From Parabacteroides timonensis (lineage in GTDB: Bacteria > Bacteroidota > Bacteroidia > Bacteroidales > Tannerellaceae): DNA of 64,000 nt. Below, in pieces: positions 7,764 to 16,223 of this stretch. Position 1 is the first letter of the stretch; every line of letters begins with the position of its first letter. The DNA is taken from assembly GCF_900128505.1 (NCBI RefSeq), contig NZ_LT669940.1:1274883-1338882 (forward strand). Reading direction: 5' to 3'. The notes under the pieces were generated by a model that searched no databases, had not been told where the DNA came from, and saw nothing but the letters and a program-made list of their open reading frames with translations. The position numbers and the translations under genes are program-made.

Positions 7764-8744
7764 TTATCCGACCCAGTCGGTTTCTCTTGTTAGTGAATAG
7801 CCTGCTTCGGTGAAAAGCTCTTTATCATCATCCACACAACTTCCGATAGTTGTCAGCAGGTCGCCGATGATGGCTGCGTTTATGCCTATATATAATGCTT
7901 TCCGTTGTGTTTCTTTGCTCAACAGGGAACGTCCGCCGGAGAAACGGAGATAAGCCTCCGGATTGATGAAACGGAATAAGGCGATTGTCGTCAGAAACTC
8001 TTCTTCAGACAATTGCGGAGTACCGGCAAGCGGAGTACCTGGTATCGGTTGTAATAAATTCAGGGGAATGGAGTGTACCTGTTCTTTTTGTAATAACAGA
8101 GCCATCTCTATTCGTTGTTCCATCGTTTCCCCCATGCCGACTATTCCTCCGGAGCAGATACGGAAACCCTCTTCCCGGGCTGCATGGATCGTTTCCAGTT
8201 TTTGCTCGATCGTATGTGTCGTGCATAATGTACGGAAATAGGAGGGAGCTGTTTCTATATTACAATGGTAATTCTCTACGCCGCTTTCACGCAACTCCTT
8301 CAGCTGTTCTTTATTTAGAAGTCCCAGGGAAGCACAACATTTGATATCGCTTGCCTGCTTGATGTAGCGGACTGTCTCCGTCAGTTTCTTTATCTCTCCG
8401 TCGGATAGACGCTTCCCGCTGGTCACCAGTCCGAAACGTTCGATTCCCTGCTGGCGGTTGTGTAATGCCTGATGAACGCATTCTTCTGCCGGGAGGAGGG
8501 GATACAGGGCTACAACCGTATTGTAATGTCCGGATTGTGCACACCATTTACAGTTCTCGCTGCAATTTCCGCTTTTGGCATTGATGATGGAACAGGTGTC
8601 GAACTTATCTCCCATAAAATGACGGGTGATTTGATGTGCAGCTTTATACAACGCCTCTTTATCCGTACATCGGGAGAGAGCAGTTGCTTGTTCCTCATTT
8701 ATTTTTCCCCCTTCGATAACAAACTGTTTAAGTGTCTCAATCAT
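7764..8744 (-). CDS. bioB: Biotin synthase
   Basis: Radical SAM enzyme that inserts sulfur into dethiobiotin, the last step of biotin synthesis. It is 326 residues. The radical-SAM cysteines are in KSGNCSENCKWCAQSGHY (CxxxCxxC), and later family landmarks are LQPIPGTPL and LRFSGGRSL. The longer frame to 8789 adds a non-conserved stretch; the ATG at 8742-8744 (MIETLKQFVIEGG) is preferred. It is the first gene of bioBAFGCD. Only 26 bp separate the start codon from a strong terminator hairpin (8771-8808), so bioB must be transcribed through that hairpin or from a promoter overlapping it. I see no TAnnTTTG element on this strand between 8745 and 9163. Confidence 0.96.
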   Translation of the reverse strand: MIETLKQFVIEGGKINEEQATALSRCTDKEALYKAAHQITRHFMGDKFDTCSIINAKSGNCSENCKWCAQSGHYNTVVALYPLLPAEECVHQALHNRQQGIERFGLVTSGKRLSDGEIKKLTETVRYIKQASDIKCCASLGLLNKEQLKELRESGVENYHCNIETAPSYFRTLCTTHTIEQKLETIHAAREEGFRICSGGIVGMGETMEQRIEMALLLQKEQVHSIPLNLLQPIPGTPLAGTPQLSEEEFLTTIALFRFINPEAYLRFSGGRSLLSKETQRKALYIGINAAIIGDLLTTIGSCVDDDKELFTEAGYSLTRETDWVG

Positions 8745-8763
8745 ATCGCTTTGTCTTTTAAGA

Positions 8764-8808
8764 AATAAAAAAGCGGAAAGTCTCAGCATATACTGAAACT
8801 TCCCGCTT
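8764..8808 (-). terminator. Intrinsic terminator / candidate attenuator before bioB
   Basis: Read on the minus strand, 8808-8793 pairs with 8786-8771 over 16 bp, with two G-U wobbles and a 6-nt loop, followed by TTTTTTATTT. The two wobbles would be A-C mismatches on the plus strand, so it is built for leftward RNA. It lies 26 bp before the bioB ATG, and the stop codon of the upstream small ORF (8783-8785) is inside its second arm. Confidence 0.85.
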
Positions 8809-9163
8809 TAGGATGTATAAATAGATTAATATGTACGTGCGAAGCCGCTACCGATGTCTGTTTAACAGCCGGCAAAGAGAATAAAAGAAGCAACAGTTGC
8901 GAAATCCACGTAAAGGTTTCCGTGCCCGATCGCTCTTGTGAGCTGTCTGTTACGACCTCGGTCTCTTCTGTGTTTATCTGTCCGGCAACTAATACAGACG
9001 AGTGGTTGGAACCGTTCTTGACCTGGAATCTTTCCGATACATTGGAAGAAAGTTGCCCGATCGTAACGCTTCGGCTAAGACTGAAGAATGCAGCATACCC
9101 TTTCCGGCTCCATCTTTTGAACCGGAAAGAATTTTGCGTGAAATATCTTTGCTGCAACTTCAT
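8783..9163 (-). CDS. Small ORF with FKRWSRKGYA motif, possible leader ORF of the bio operon
   Basis: A 126-residue frame starts 14 bp after the POT transporter gene. The N-terminus carries FRFKRWSRKGYAAFFSLS and VTIGQL. From memory, short Bacteroidetes ORFs with a very similar FxRWSRKxYAxFxSLG...VxIGxL start recur near transporter and vitamin genes, but I cannot name a family. The middle is Ser/Thr/Glu-rich, and residues about 86-100 are hydrophobic (WISQLLLLLFSLP). The last nine codons run into the terminator hairpin before bioB, and the TGA stop lies in its second arm. It may be a real protein or a leader whose translation controls that hairpin. Confidence 0.5.
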   Translation of the reverse strand: MKLQQRYFTQNSFRFKRWSRKGYAAFFSLSRSVTIGQLSSNVSERFQVKNGSNHSSVLVAGQINTEETEVVTDSSQERSGTETFTWISQLLLLLFSLPAVKQTSVAASHVHINLFIHPKAGSFSIC

Positions 9164-9177
9164 ATTTCAGTTTTGTC

Positions 9178-10839
9178 TTATTTGGCTACTTTTTCCAATC
9201 GTTTCATGATAGAGAATATGAACAGTGCCGATAACAGACAGCACACGATCAGTACGCTCCATACCATCCACAACTGCATTCCTCCCCACAAGTAACCGAT
9301 GATAGCCACCAGATAGTTACCGATAGCCGTAGCTACGAACCATCCTCCCATCATCATACCTTTATATTTAGGAGGTGCCACCTTGGATACGAATGAAATA
9401 CCCATCGGCGATAATAATAACTCGGCGAAAGTCAATACCAGGTAAGTAGAGATCAACCAGTTAGGAGAAACCAGTACATCTGCAGAAATACCATTCGCTT
9501 CAACAGCAGCAGGTGTCGGCAGACCCAGTGAACCAACGGCCATGATAAGGAAACCGCAAGCCGCGATAACCATTCCGATACCGATCTTACGCGGAGCAGA
9601 AGGTTCTTTCTTTTTCTTTGCCAGGTAACCGAATACCGCCAGCGATACCGGAGTCAGCACGATCACGAAGAACGGGTTGAACTGCTGGAAGATCTGTGGC
9701 AGGATAGTCACTGTCGAATCCATAGAACAGTAGCTCCATCCCAGTAAGCCCAACATGATTATCAACACGCCGGCAGAGATACCTTTTGCCTTACCTGTCT
9801 TTGACTGGAACAAGGAGAATGCGGCATAAACAACAACCAGCAGGAAAGTGAGGTTTACGATATTGAATCCTAAACGATCCAGACCTGTAACAGCCTGTGC
9901 GGTATAGTCACGTGCAAAGAATGTCAGTGTTAAACCGTTCTGGTGGAATGCCATCCAGAAGAAAATAACAACGGCAAATACCAGTAACAGAGCCTGGATA
10001 CGTGCTTTTGTCTGTTCCGGTGTCAGTTCTTCTTCCTGTACGTTGGCAGGTTTAGCCTGTTTAGAGTTGTAATCGGCATGTTTGAATGTCGGGCGGAACA
10101 CCACGTAGATCAACATGGATACGACCAGGGAGATACAAGCAATAGCGAAGCCGTAGTTGTAAGCCTCGGATAATTTGTCGATATAAGTCGTACAGAAAGT
10201 AGCTGTATCGCCAACGAAATTCTGTGCAGCCTGTAAGCCGCTCAGCGTTGTTGCTCCTTCTTCTGTAATCGTTCCGTTCAGGAATTGATGGGCGAGCGAA
10301 GGGATCTGCGGCACATAAGTGAATCCGGCTTTTCCCAACATCTTGTTAGTGATCATAGTAGCTGCTGTCGGAGCATACATCGCACCGATGTTGATCGCCA
10401 TATAGAATATACTGAATGCAGTATCACGTTTCGCTCTGTATTCGGGAGCATCGTATAGGTTACCTACCATTACCTGCAAGTTCCCCTTGAAAAGACCTGT
10501 ACCACAGGCAATCAGGGCTAAAGCTCCGAACATCAGTACTTTTCCGGTAGAAGAGGGTGTCGGAATAGATAACAATACATATCCGATAAACATCACAATG
10601 ATACCTGTTGTTACCATTTTTCCATATCCGAACTTATCGGCGAGGATACCTCCGACGAGTGGCATGAAATACACTGCTGCTAAGAAAGAACCGAAGATGG
10701 TTGATGTCTCGGCGGCTGTAAAGCCGAACTTAGCTTGTAAGAATAGAGTAAAAATCGCGAGCATCGTGTAATACCCGAAACGCTCGCCGGTATTCGCTAA
10801 GGCTAACGCGTATAAACCTTTAGGTTGTCCTTCAAACAT
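9178..10839 (-). CDS. POT family proton-coupled peptide transporter
   Basis: Inner-membrane di/tripeptide:proton symporter (PTR2/POT, major facilitator superfamily) of 553 residues with about 14 hydrophobic segments. The N-terminal signature is present as NTGERFGYYTMLAIF, i.e. the ExxERFxYY motif with Asn in place of the first Glu. The second landmark, FAELLLSPMGISFVSKVAP, holds the substrate-pocket Glu and the Ser-Pro helix. A hydrophilic cytoplasmic loop (residues about 263-285, rich in Glu/Gln/Lys) splits the two halves. It is 19 bp downstream of the DUF4831 gene and probably co-transcribed with it. Confidence 0.93.
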   Translation of the reverse strand: MFEGQPKGLYALALANTGERFGYYTMLAIFTLFLQAKFGFTAAETSTIFGSFLAAVYFMPLVGGILADKFGYGKMVTTGIIVMFIGYVLLSIPTPSSTGKVLMFGALALIACGTGLFKGNLQVMVGNLYDAPEYRAKRDTAFSIFYMAINIGAMYAPTAATMITNKMLGKAGFTYVPQIPSLAHQFLNGTITEEGATTLSGLQAAQNFVGDTATFCTTYIDKLSEAYNYGFAIACISLVVSMLIYVVFRPTFKHADYNSKQAKPANVQEEELTPEQTKARIQALLLVFAVVIFFWMAFHQNGLTLTFFARDYTAQAVTGLDRLGFNIVNLTFLLVVVYAAFSLFQSKTGKAKGISAGVLIIMLGLLGWSYCSMDSTVTILPQIFQQFNPFFVIVLTPVSLAVFGYLAKKKKEPSAPRKIGIGMVIAACGFLIMAVGSLGLPTPAAVEANGISADVLVSPNWLISTYLVLTFAELLLSPMGISFVSKVAPPKYKGMMMGGWFVATAIGNYLVAIIGYLWGGMQLWMVWSVLIVCCLLSALFIFSIMKRLEKVAK

Positions 10840-10858
10840 AGAAATTTAAATTAGATTA

Positions 10859-11932
10859 TTATTGAATTATTTGTTTTATGGCGCCGGTCTCCGGATAGAA
10901 ATAGACTTTCACCGGAGCTTTTTTGTCTTCGAACATAACAGGAGCAAGGCCTTCGCGTGAACCGAACTGAGTGATTTGGGCTTCTCCTTTATATAGTGTT
11001 TTTTTGTTCATGCTGATCTCGATACTAGCTTTTCCCGGTACGTTATAAATAATACCTTTCAGTGATTTTTCCTTCTTTTCGGCTTCTTTCGGGTCGAGAA
11101 CCGGAGCACGGTCTGTCGCTTTCAAGTTCATATAGACCGGAACGCCACCCAGGTCGTCTGCATCGACAATCCCCATCAGGTTGGAGAAACGGAATAGGAC
11201 TTCTTTATCCAGGTTATCATAAGGGGTGATGTTTACCTCATAGTGAGTCGTTTCTTTGGTTATAATACCGGTGAACAGATTGGTCAATGCTTTTTCCTGT
11301 TCTTCCAACTGCTGGATAACCAGCTTCATAGCTTCACCGTCGGGAGGTAGATTATCCGCGTCTCCGGTTAATATATTCAAGCGGCTTTCACGGATACGAT
11401 AGATCTGTTTGGCTGCAACTTCAGCTTGTCTGGCAGTCGATCCGGCCATAAGTAATTCTTCTGAGAATACGGATGCATCGGTCACTTTAACCGGTGCTTG
11501 TCCATTTTTCTTGATCGTTTCGAGTTCTGACTCTTCAGGAGTGTATTCGGCATTGATGGAACATAATAATCCTTCTTCTGTCAGATAAGCGTACGGAGCT
11601 ACTGTCCCGCTTTTAAATTCAACGATATAAGTATTGTCAGGATCAGGTATTCCCTTGTTGACAAGCGATACTTTTCCTAACTCATAATATACTTTATCTT
11701 CTGTTATTGCATCTTTTACTCCGAGGTATTTTTCTGCATATTTGTAATAAGGCCCGGCTTTGCAGGTGACCTTTGTTACTTCCGAATCAACGATTAGTTG
11801 TGTTTTCGGTAATGAATAGGTAATACCGAAATTATTAGCTTTGACGGCATTTTTCTTTACCACTTTGGTTTGAGCCATGAGCGGCAAGCTAAACAAAAGA
11901 CATGCTATTGTGATCAGATTTTTCATATCCAA
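10859..11932 (-). CDS. DUF4831 family exported protein
   Basis: Exported protein of about 357 residues, conserved in Bacteroidales, function unknown. The N-terminus is a signal peptide (KNLITIACLLFSLPLMAQ, with cleavage expected after AQ). An ATG two codons inside the frame is an equally good start. The mature part has DUF4831 features: an early NNFGITYSLPKTQL strand and a central ESRLNILTGDADNLPPDGEA segment. It is the first gene of a probable DUF4831-POT transporter unit with a promoter at 11963-11994. Confidence 0.85.
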   Translation of the reverse strand: MDMKNLITIACLLFSLPLMAQTKVVKKNAVKANNFGITYSLPKTQLIVDSEVTKVTCKAGPYYKYAEKYLGVKDAITEDKVYYELGKVSLVNKGIPDPDNTYIVEFKSGTVAPYAYLTEEGLLCSINAEYTPEESELETIKKNGQAPVKVTDASVFSEELLMAGSTARQAEVAAKQIYRIRESRLNILTGDADNLPPDGEAMKLVIQQLEEQEKALTNLFTGIITKETTHYEVNITPYDNLDKEVLFRFSNLMGIVDADDLGGVPVYMNLKATDRAPVLDPKEAEKKEKSLKGIIYNVPGKASIEISMNKKTLYKGEAQITQFGSREGLAPVMFEDKKAPVKVYFYPETGAIKQIIQ

Positions 11933-11962
11933 ACAAATTATTTTATCTCAATTATGATTGTA

Positions 11963-11993
11963 CAAAACTAGGAAATATTTTGTTAGAAACCAA
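11963..11993 (-). promoter_or_regulatory. Promoter of the DUF4831-POT unit
   Basis: On the minus strand a -7 element TAGTTTTG (11970-11963) is preceded by GTTG at 11994-11991, 20 bp upstream, matching the phylum's TTTG-N19-TAnnTTTG pattern. It leaves a leader of about 25 nt. Confidence 0.5.
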
Positions 11994-12103
11994 CCGTAAA
12001 GTGTTCTTTTAGTCTTTTGTAATGCAGATGATACGTTTGATTTGTAGTATCTTGGTCAAGTAAGAGAGGTTTATATAGAGCATAGTTAAAGTTTTGATTA
12101 GCC

Positions 12104-12205
12104 AGAGCAACTTGTGAAAGGAAAAGGAGATCGAGATATGAAGGTTGGTTAAATTATCCTCACAAATTGCTCTAAAAACATAAATTTCAGTACGATGCAA
12201 AGTTA
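12104..12205 (-). other. Structured gene-free segment with its own -7 element
   Basis: Between the DUF3244 and DUF4831 genes (11933-12202) there is no convincing gene. A -7 element TAACTTTG lies on the minus strand at 12205-12198, across the DUF3244 stop codon. Downstream of it, 14-bp arms at 12173-12160 and 12117-12104 can pair (one G-U) around a 42-nt loop. This could be a small RNA or a long leader. The 63-residue frame here is low-complexity hydrophobic and I do not call it. Confidence 0.3.
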
Positions 12206-12562
12206 TTCGATAACAAATGAGCCTGTTAAGGTTCCATAGTTATGGATTAAACTTAATGTATATTCTCCACTCTGAACGCTCAAAGGTATTGTATAACTTT
12301 GCGGAGTCGATACAGTTATATTTTCTTCATAGACTACCGCGCCTGTATTGTCTGTTACTTTAACGGTCAGATTGCTCAAGGGGTGAATGAATTCGATCGT
12401 CAAATCTGTTCCTTCAATGGATGCTGTTGGAGGTGCAGGAATAATAGAGCGAATATCTGTCTGTCCCCATTTCCCTTTAGTCGGAATTCTGTCTGCATAT
12501 ATAGACTGAGCACAGAACACTCCACAAATAACTAAAAATAAAGTTGCGATTAACCGTTTCAT
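12203..12562 (-). CDS. DUF3244 domain secreted protein
   Basis: Small exported protein of 119 residues with a signal peptide (MKRLIATLFLVICGVFCAQS, then a cleavage site near IYADR). The rest is an immunoglobulin-like beta-sandwich typical of DUF3244: TIEFIHPLSNLTVKVTDNTG, VVYEENITV and GEYTLSLIHNYG with the C-terminal strand GSFVIE. Such proteins resemble a secretion-sorting-type C-terminal fold but here form the whole mature chain; function is unknown. It follows the TPR/HTH regulator by 113 bp on the same strand, a pairing I recall from other Bacteroidales. Confidence 0.82.
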   Translation of the reverse strand: MKRLIATLFLVICGVFCAQSIYADRIPTKGKWGQTDIRSIIPAPPTASIEGTDLTIEFIHPLSNLTVKVTDNTGAVVYEENITVSTPQSYTIPLSVQSGEYTLSLIHNYGTLTGSFVIE

Positions 12563-12675
12563 AATTCTATAAATTTAATTACCAGTTGATAAAATTGAAA
12601 TTGCTCTGGCAAAATTATAATTCCTCTTTAAATCACAACTATATTTTTGTTGACAAAATTGTGACAATGTATAAG

Positions 12676-14400
12676 CTATTGTAAATCAGAGATAAGTGAG
12701 TCGAACTTCTCGGCGTTTTCGGCTTCTTTGGTTAGCTTTTTGTATAATCTTCTACGGCATTGGGACACTCCAGAGCTTGTAATGTTCATAAGTATGGCTA
12801 TCTTTTTTACAGGAATATTGACTTTAACGAGATAGCAGATACGCAATTCTTCCTGGGATATTCGTGAGCAAAGCTCTAAGAGGCGACTGTTGAAATTGGG
12901 ATAAGTAGCATCGATCAACATAAAAAGTTCAGACCATTCACTCTCGCTCAGTTTCTCCTCGGTTTGATGGATTTTTGTATATAAGGTAGATCTTTTCAGA
13001 TCTTGTTCTAGTAGTTGCATCGTATCGTGCTTTAATGAAATTTGTCTGTTTTCCATTTCAAGCATTAATTTTCTGGTTTCAAACAATTGTCTTTTTACTT
13101 CGCTGATTGTTTCTTGACCGGATGTAAGCTCTTGTTCTAACAAAGATATTTTCCTTTTGTTATCCTCTATGTATTGTAAACTTTGTTTATACAACTTCTC
13201 CTTTAAATCTATTAATCTTTTCTTTTTCTGTTGTTCTCTTTTAAAGAAGAAGAAAAAGGTAATTAACAGAGCTGTAATGATAATTAATATCTGATAGATT
13301 ATAATCATCCTTTTTGTTGCTTCTTGTTCATATTTGTTTTTTTCATCGGCTATGCGCTGATAATTAAACATGCTTTGCGCTATCCTGATATTTTCAAAAT
13401 GCGAATCGTTCTCAATAGAATCTCTTAATTGTTCATATTTGTTCCAGTATTTCAGATAGTTTTTAAAATCAAGTTTTTGTTTTTCTATTTGAGCAAGAAA
13501 ATATAAACTTCCTGCTTGTGTATATGTTACAGGGCTTTGCAGACTATAATTTAAATAATATTGAGCAGAGTCATATTGAGCTGTATTGAAATAGTATTCA
13601 CCTAAGTTAAGATATAAGGGATGAACTAGTTTAGGGTTACCACATGATTGAATCGCAGCTTTAATATAATTGTATGCTTTTTGATATTCCCCTTTTTTGA
13701 GATATAAGCTGCCCAAATCGTTTTGAAGAGAGAAAATACTTTGAGGTGTGGCTATTTTTATTGCTTGTTCATAATAATAAATAGCACTGTCCGGTTGATG
13801 GGTTTCTGTGAATACACGTGCGATATTACGTAGAGCGAAAGGCATATTCGTAGAATCGTTTGTTTTTTTCAAAAGAGTCAGAGTCTTTTTGTAAAGTGGC
13901 AAAGCCATTTCATAAATATCCTGATAACTATAAAGGGTTCCAAGGTTATTATTTACCTTGACAAGTAGTTCCGGTTGATTGAGACTCTCTCCTAAAGCAA
14001 GTGCCTTTAAATAATATTGTTGAGCTTGTAAAGCATCTTGCATATCTGAATACACACGTCCTGCGTAGTAGTAAGATAAAGCCAGAGATAATAAATCATT
14101 ATGTTTCTCATAATAATTTGTGGCTATCATAATTAATGAATCCGAGTCATGTATGTAGTAGTTTTTATCCAGTGCCTGAGTAAGTAGCAGGCAATAGGCG
14201 GCATATTCTTTTTCAGATAGTTTTTCAGGAGAGGTTATATTATCGAGTATGGCTAATGAACTGTCGGAAGCTATTTCCATTAACGACCTGGCCTTATCGA
14301 GCTCAGTTGAAACAGAAGTTCTGTTGGAACATGAAACTAAGCATAATAAGCTAATTACAAATGATATTTGTAAAATAATATTTCCCGGTTTATTTATCAT
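12676..14400 (-). CDS. TPR lipoprotein-like membrane regulator with C-terminal HTH
   Basis: Predicted one-component membrane regulator of 574 residues. A signal/lipobox lies at the N-terminus (ISFVISLLCLVSCSN, Cys24), followed by tetratricopeptide repeats over residues about 30-340 (for example ALSYYYAGRVYSDMQDALQA and YYEQAIKIATPQ). A single membrane helix is at about 363-385 (MIIIYQILIIITALLITFFF), then a long coiled coil, and a C-terminal LuxR-like HTH (SQEELRICYLVKVNIPVKKI, then MNITSSGVSQCRRRLYKKL). The layout puts the TPRs outside the membrane and the HTH in the cytoplasm. The adjacent DUF3244 gene may be its target or ligand (inference). Confidence 0.85.
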   Translation of the reverse strand: MINKPGNIILQISFVISLLCLVSCSNRTSVSTELDKARSLMEIASDSSLAILDNITSPEKLSEKEYAAYCLLLTQALDKNYYIHDSDSLIMIATNYYEKHNDLLSLALSYYYAGRVYSDMQDALQAQQYYLKALALGESLNQPELLVKVNNNLGTLYSYQDIYEMALPLYKKTLTLLKKTNDSTNMPFALRNIARVFTETHQPDSAIYYYEQAIKIATPQSIFSLQNDLGSLYLKKGEYQKAYNYIKAAIQSCGNPKLVHPLYLNLGEYYFNTAQYDSAQYYLNYSLQSPVTYTQAGSLYFLAQIEKQKLDFKNYLKYWNKYEQLRDSIENDSHFENIRIAQSMFNYQRIADEKNKYEQEATKRMIIIYQILIIITALLITFFFFFKREQQKKKRLIDLKEKLYKQSLQYIEDNKRKISLLEQELTSGQETISEVKRQLFETRKLMLEMENRQISLKHDTMQLLEQDLKRSTLYTKIHQTEEKLSESEWSELFMLIDATYPNFNSRLLELCSRISQEELRICYLVKVNIPVKKIAILMNITSSGVSQCRRRLYKKLTKEAENAEKFDSLISDLQ

Positions 14401-14548
14401 CTCTCCTTTTCTTATAGATCTCGAATATACAGCTTTTTTTGAAAAAGAAGGTTAGTGGTGTTTATAATAATTTGCTGAAAATGTGGCAAGGGAAATGAAA
14501 CTTGATTTTTACAGTGGGGGTATTAGCTTCGTTACTAAAATACGGCAA

Positions 14549-14573
14549 CCTGTTTCTACTGAACAGAAACAGG
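14549..14573 (-). terminator. Terminator after nnr
   Basis: A 9-bp perfect stem CCTGTTTCT / AGAAACAGG (14549-14557 with 14565-14573) lies 37 bp after the nnr stop codon. On the minus strand it is followed by TTGCCGTATTTT. Confidence 0.55.
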
Positions 14574-14610
14574 CTGGCCATATAAGTTATTCACTAATCC
14601 TGGAATTAAT

Positions 14611-16122
14611 TTATTTAATCTGTTTGAATGCTTTTCCCAGCATATCCGTAATATCCCCAGCTATCATACTTTCTTCTGAGCGGTAAACTGAGGCCAGGTC
14701 TCCAGCTGTGCCATGCAGGAATACACCAGCAACGGCAGCTGTTTCGGGTTCGGCTCCCTGAGCTAACAGACCGAGAATAATACCGGTTAGAACATCGCCG
14801 CTACCGGCCGTGGCCATACCCGGGTTACCGCAACTGTTGAAGTAAACGTTTCCGGTAGCCGTACAGATAGCAGTATAAGTCCCTTTGAGGATAACACAGA
14901 GCTTATGCTCGGTGGCAAATGCCTGTGCCTTTTTCAGTCGTTCGTACATTGTATTACTTTCTCCTGCGATACGGTCGAACTCTTTGGGATGCGGAGTCAG
15001 GATGCTTCTCGGCGGAATACGGTTCAACAGGTCTTTATTGGAAGCAAGCAGGTTAAGAGCATCGGCATCGAGGACGACAGGTTTCTCGGTTGTTTGGAGC
15101 AAACGTTCCAGTGCCGCCGCCGATTCCAGGTGTTGTCCCAGGCCGGGGCCGACACCGATTGCCGAATAAGGAGCTATTTCCGGTACTGTTGTGAAGTAGT
15201 CCTGATGCGGATCGAAGCTGACCATTGCTTCCGGGAAAGCAGCCTGCATGATCACCTCCCCACGTTGCGGGATATGTACGGTTAGTAATCCGGTACCGCT
15301 TCTCAGGCAGGAACGGGCTGCCAGTAAAGCAGCTCCCATCTTGCCTTTACTTCCGGCGATGAGTAATGCATGACCGTAGGTTCCCTTATGGGAGAACTTT
15401 TCACGAGGTTGCAATACTTCGGCTATATCCTCTTCGGTAACCATCATATATGGAGTGGAAGTATTGTCGACAATATCGGGATGGATACCTATATCCAATA
15501 CTTTCCATTCGCCGACATATTGCGCATTCTCCGGGAAGAAGAAGGCCAGTTTCGGGAAACCGAACGTAAGCGTCAGGCTGGCTCTTATGATAGAGTCCGG
15601 ATCATTTGTCTGGTTGTTCTCACCGAATAGTCCCGAAGGAATATCGATCGATACGACGGTAGCCTCCGACTGGTTTATATATTTCACCATTGCAGCAAAA
15701 CCTCCGGTAATCGGGCGATTCAGGCCTGATCCGAACAAACCGTCGATTACGACATCGCGGTCGGTCAGTACAGGCGGGACAAAGTCGGCAATAACTTCCG
15801 TGAATTCTACTTTTTCCAGCCCGAGTATCCGCTGCTTATTCATTTCGCAATCGAAAGAAAGATGTTCGGTCGGGTTGAACAGGTAGGTCTCTACCTTATA
15901 ACACTCGTCTTTCAATAGACGTGCGATGGCAAGTGCATCCGCCCCGTTGTTCCCTTGTCCGGCAAAGACGATGATACGTGTTTGCTTGGAATAACGGCGG
16001 CAAAATTCATGTACAAATACAGTAGAGGCGCGTTCGACGAGATCGATAGAACTGATCGGTTCGTTTTGAATGGTGTATTGATCGAGTTCTTTAACTTTGT
16101 CTGTTGGAAATATCTTTATCAT
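14611..16122 (-). CDS. nnr: Bifunctional NAD(P)H-hydrate epimerase / ADP-dependent dehydratase
   Basis: Metabolite-repair enzyme that restores hydrated NADH and NADPH. It is 503 residues: the N-terminal YjeF_N epimerase domain (1-215) shows VFAGQGNNGADALAIARLL and VIDGLFGSGLNRP, with VSIDIPSGL. The C-terminal ribokinase-like dehydratase domain (225-503) shows GTYGHALLIAGSKGKMGAAL, ALLAARSCLRSGTG and the nucleotide-site GNPGMATAGSGDVLTGII. Length and domain order match the fused bacterial enzyme. It is monocistronic with a terminator 37 bp downstream. Confidence 0.95.
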   Translation of the reverse strand: MIKIFPTDKVKELDQYTIQNEPISSIDLVERASTVFVHEFCRRYSKQTRIIVFAGQGNNGADALAIARLLKDECYKVETYLFNPTEHLSFDCEMNKQRILGLEKVEFTEVIADFVPPVLTDRDVVIDGLFGSGLNRPITGGFAAMVKYINQSEATVVSIDIPSGLFGENNQTNDPDSIIRASLTLTFGFPKLAFFFPENAQYVGEWKVLDIGIHPDIVDNTSTPYMMVTEEDIAEVLQPREKFSHKGTYGHALLIAGSKGKMGAALLAARSCLRSGTGLLTVHIPQRGEVIMQAAFPEAMVSFDPHQDYFTTVPEIAPYSAIGVGPGLGQHLESAAALERLLQTTEKPVVLDADALNLLASNKDLLNRIPPRSILTPHPKEFDRIAGESNTMYERLKKAQAFATEHKLCVILKGTYTAICTATGNVYFNSCGNPGMATAGSGDVLTGIILGLLAQGAEPETAAVAGVFLHGTAGDLASVYRSEESMIAGDITDMLGKAFKQIK

Positions 16123-16223
16123 AATTGTCGGATATCTAATGTTTATTCTGCATACAAATGTATAACAAACTTTGCTATGTTGTAGCTACTTATTCCAAAA
16201 AGGGGAGAAGGCATTTACTCCGG

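Noticed and set aside
12009..12200. 63-residue frame on the minus strand after the DUF3244 gene
   Set aside because: It lacks protein-like features beyond hydrophobicity and overlaps a promoter element and an inverted repeat; treated as non-coding.
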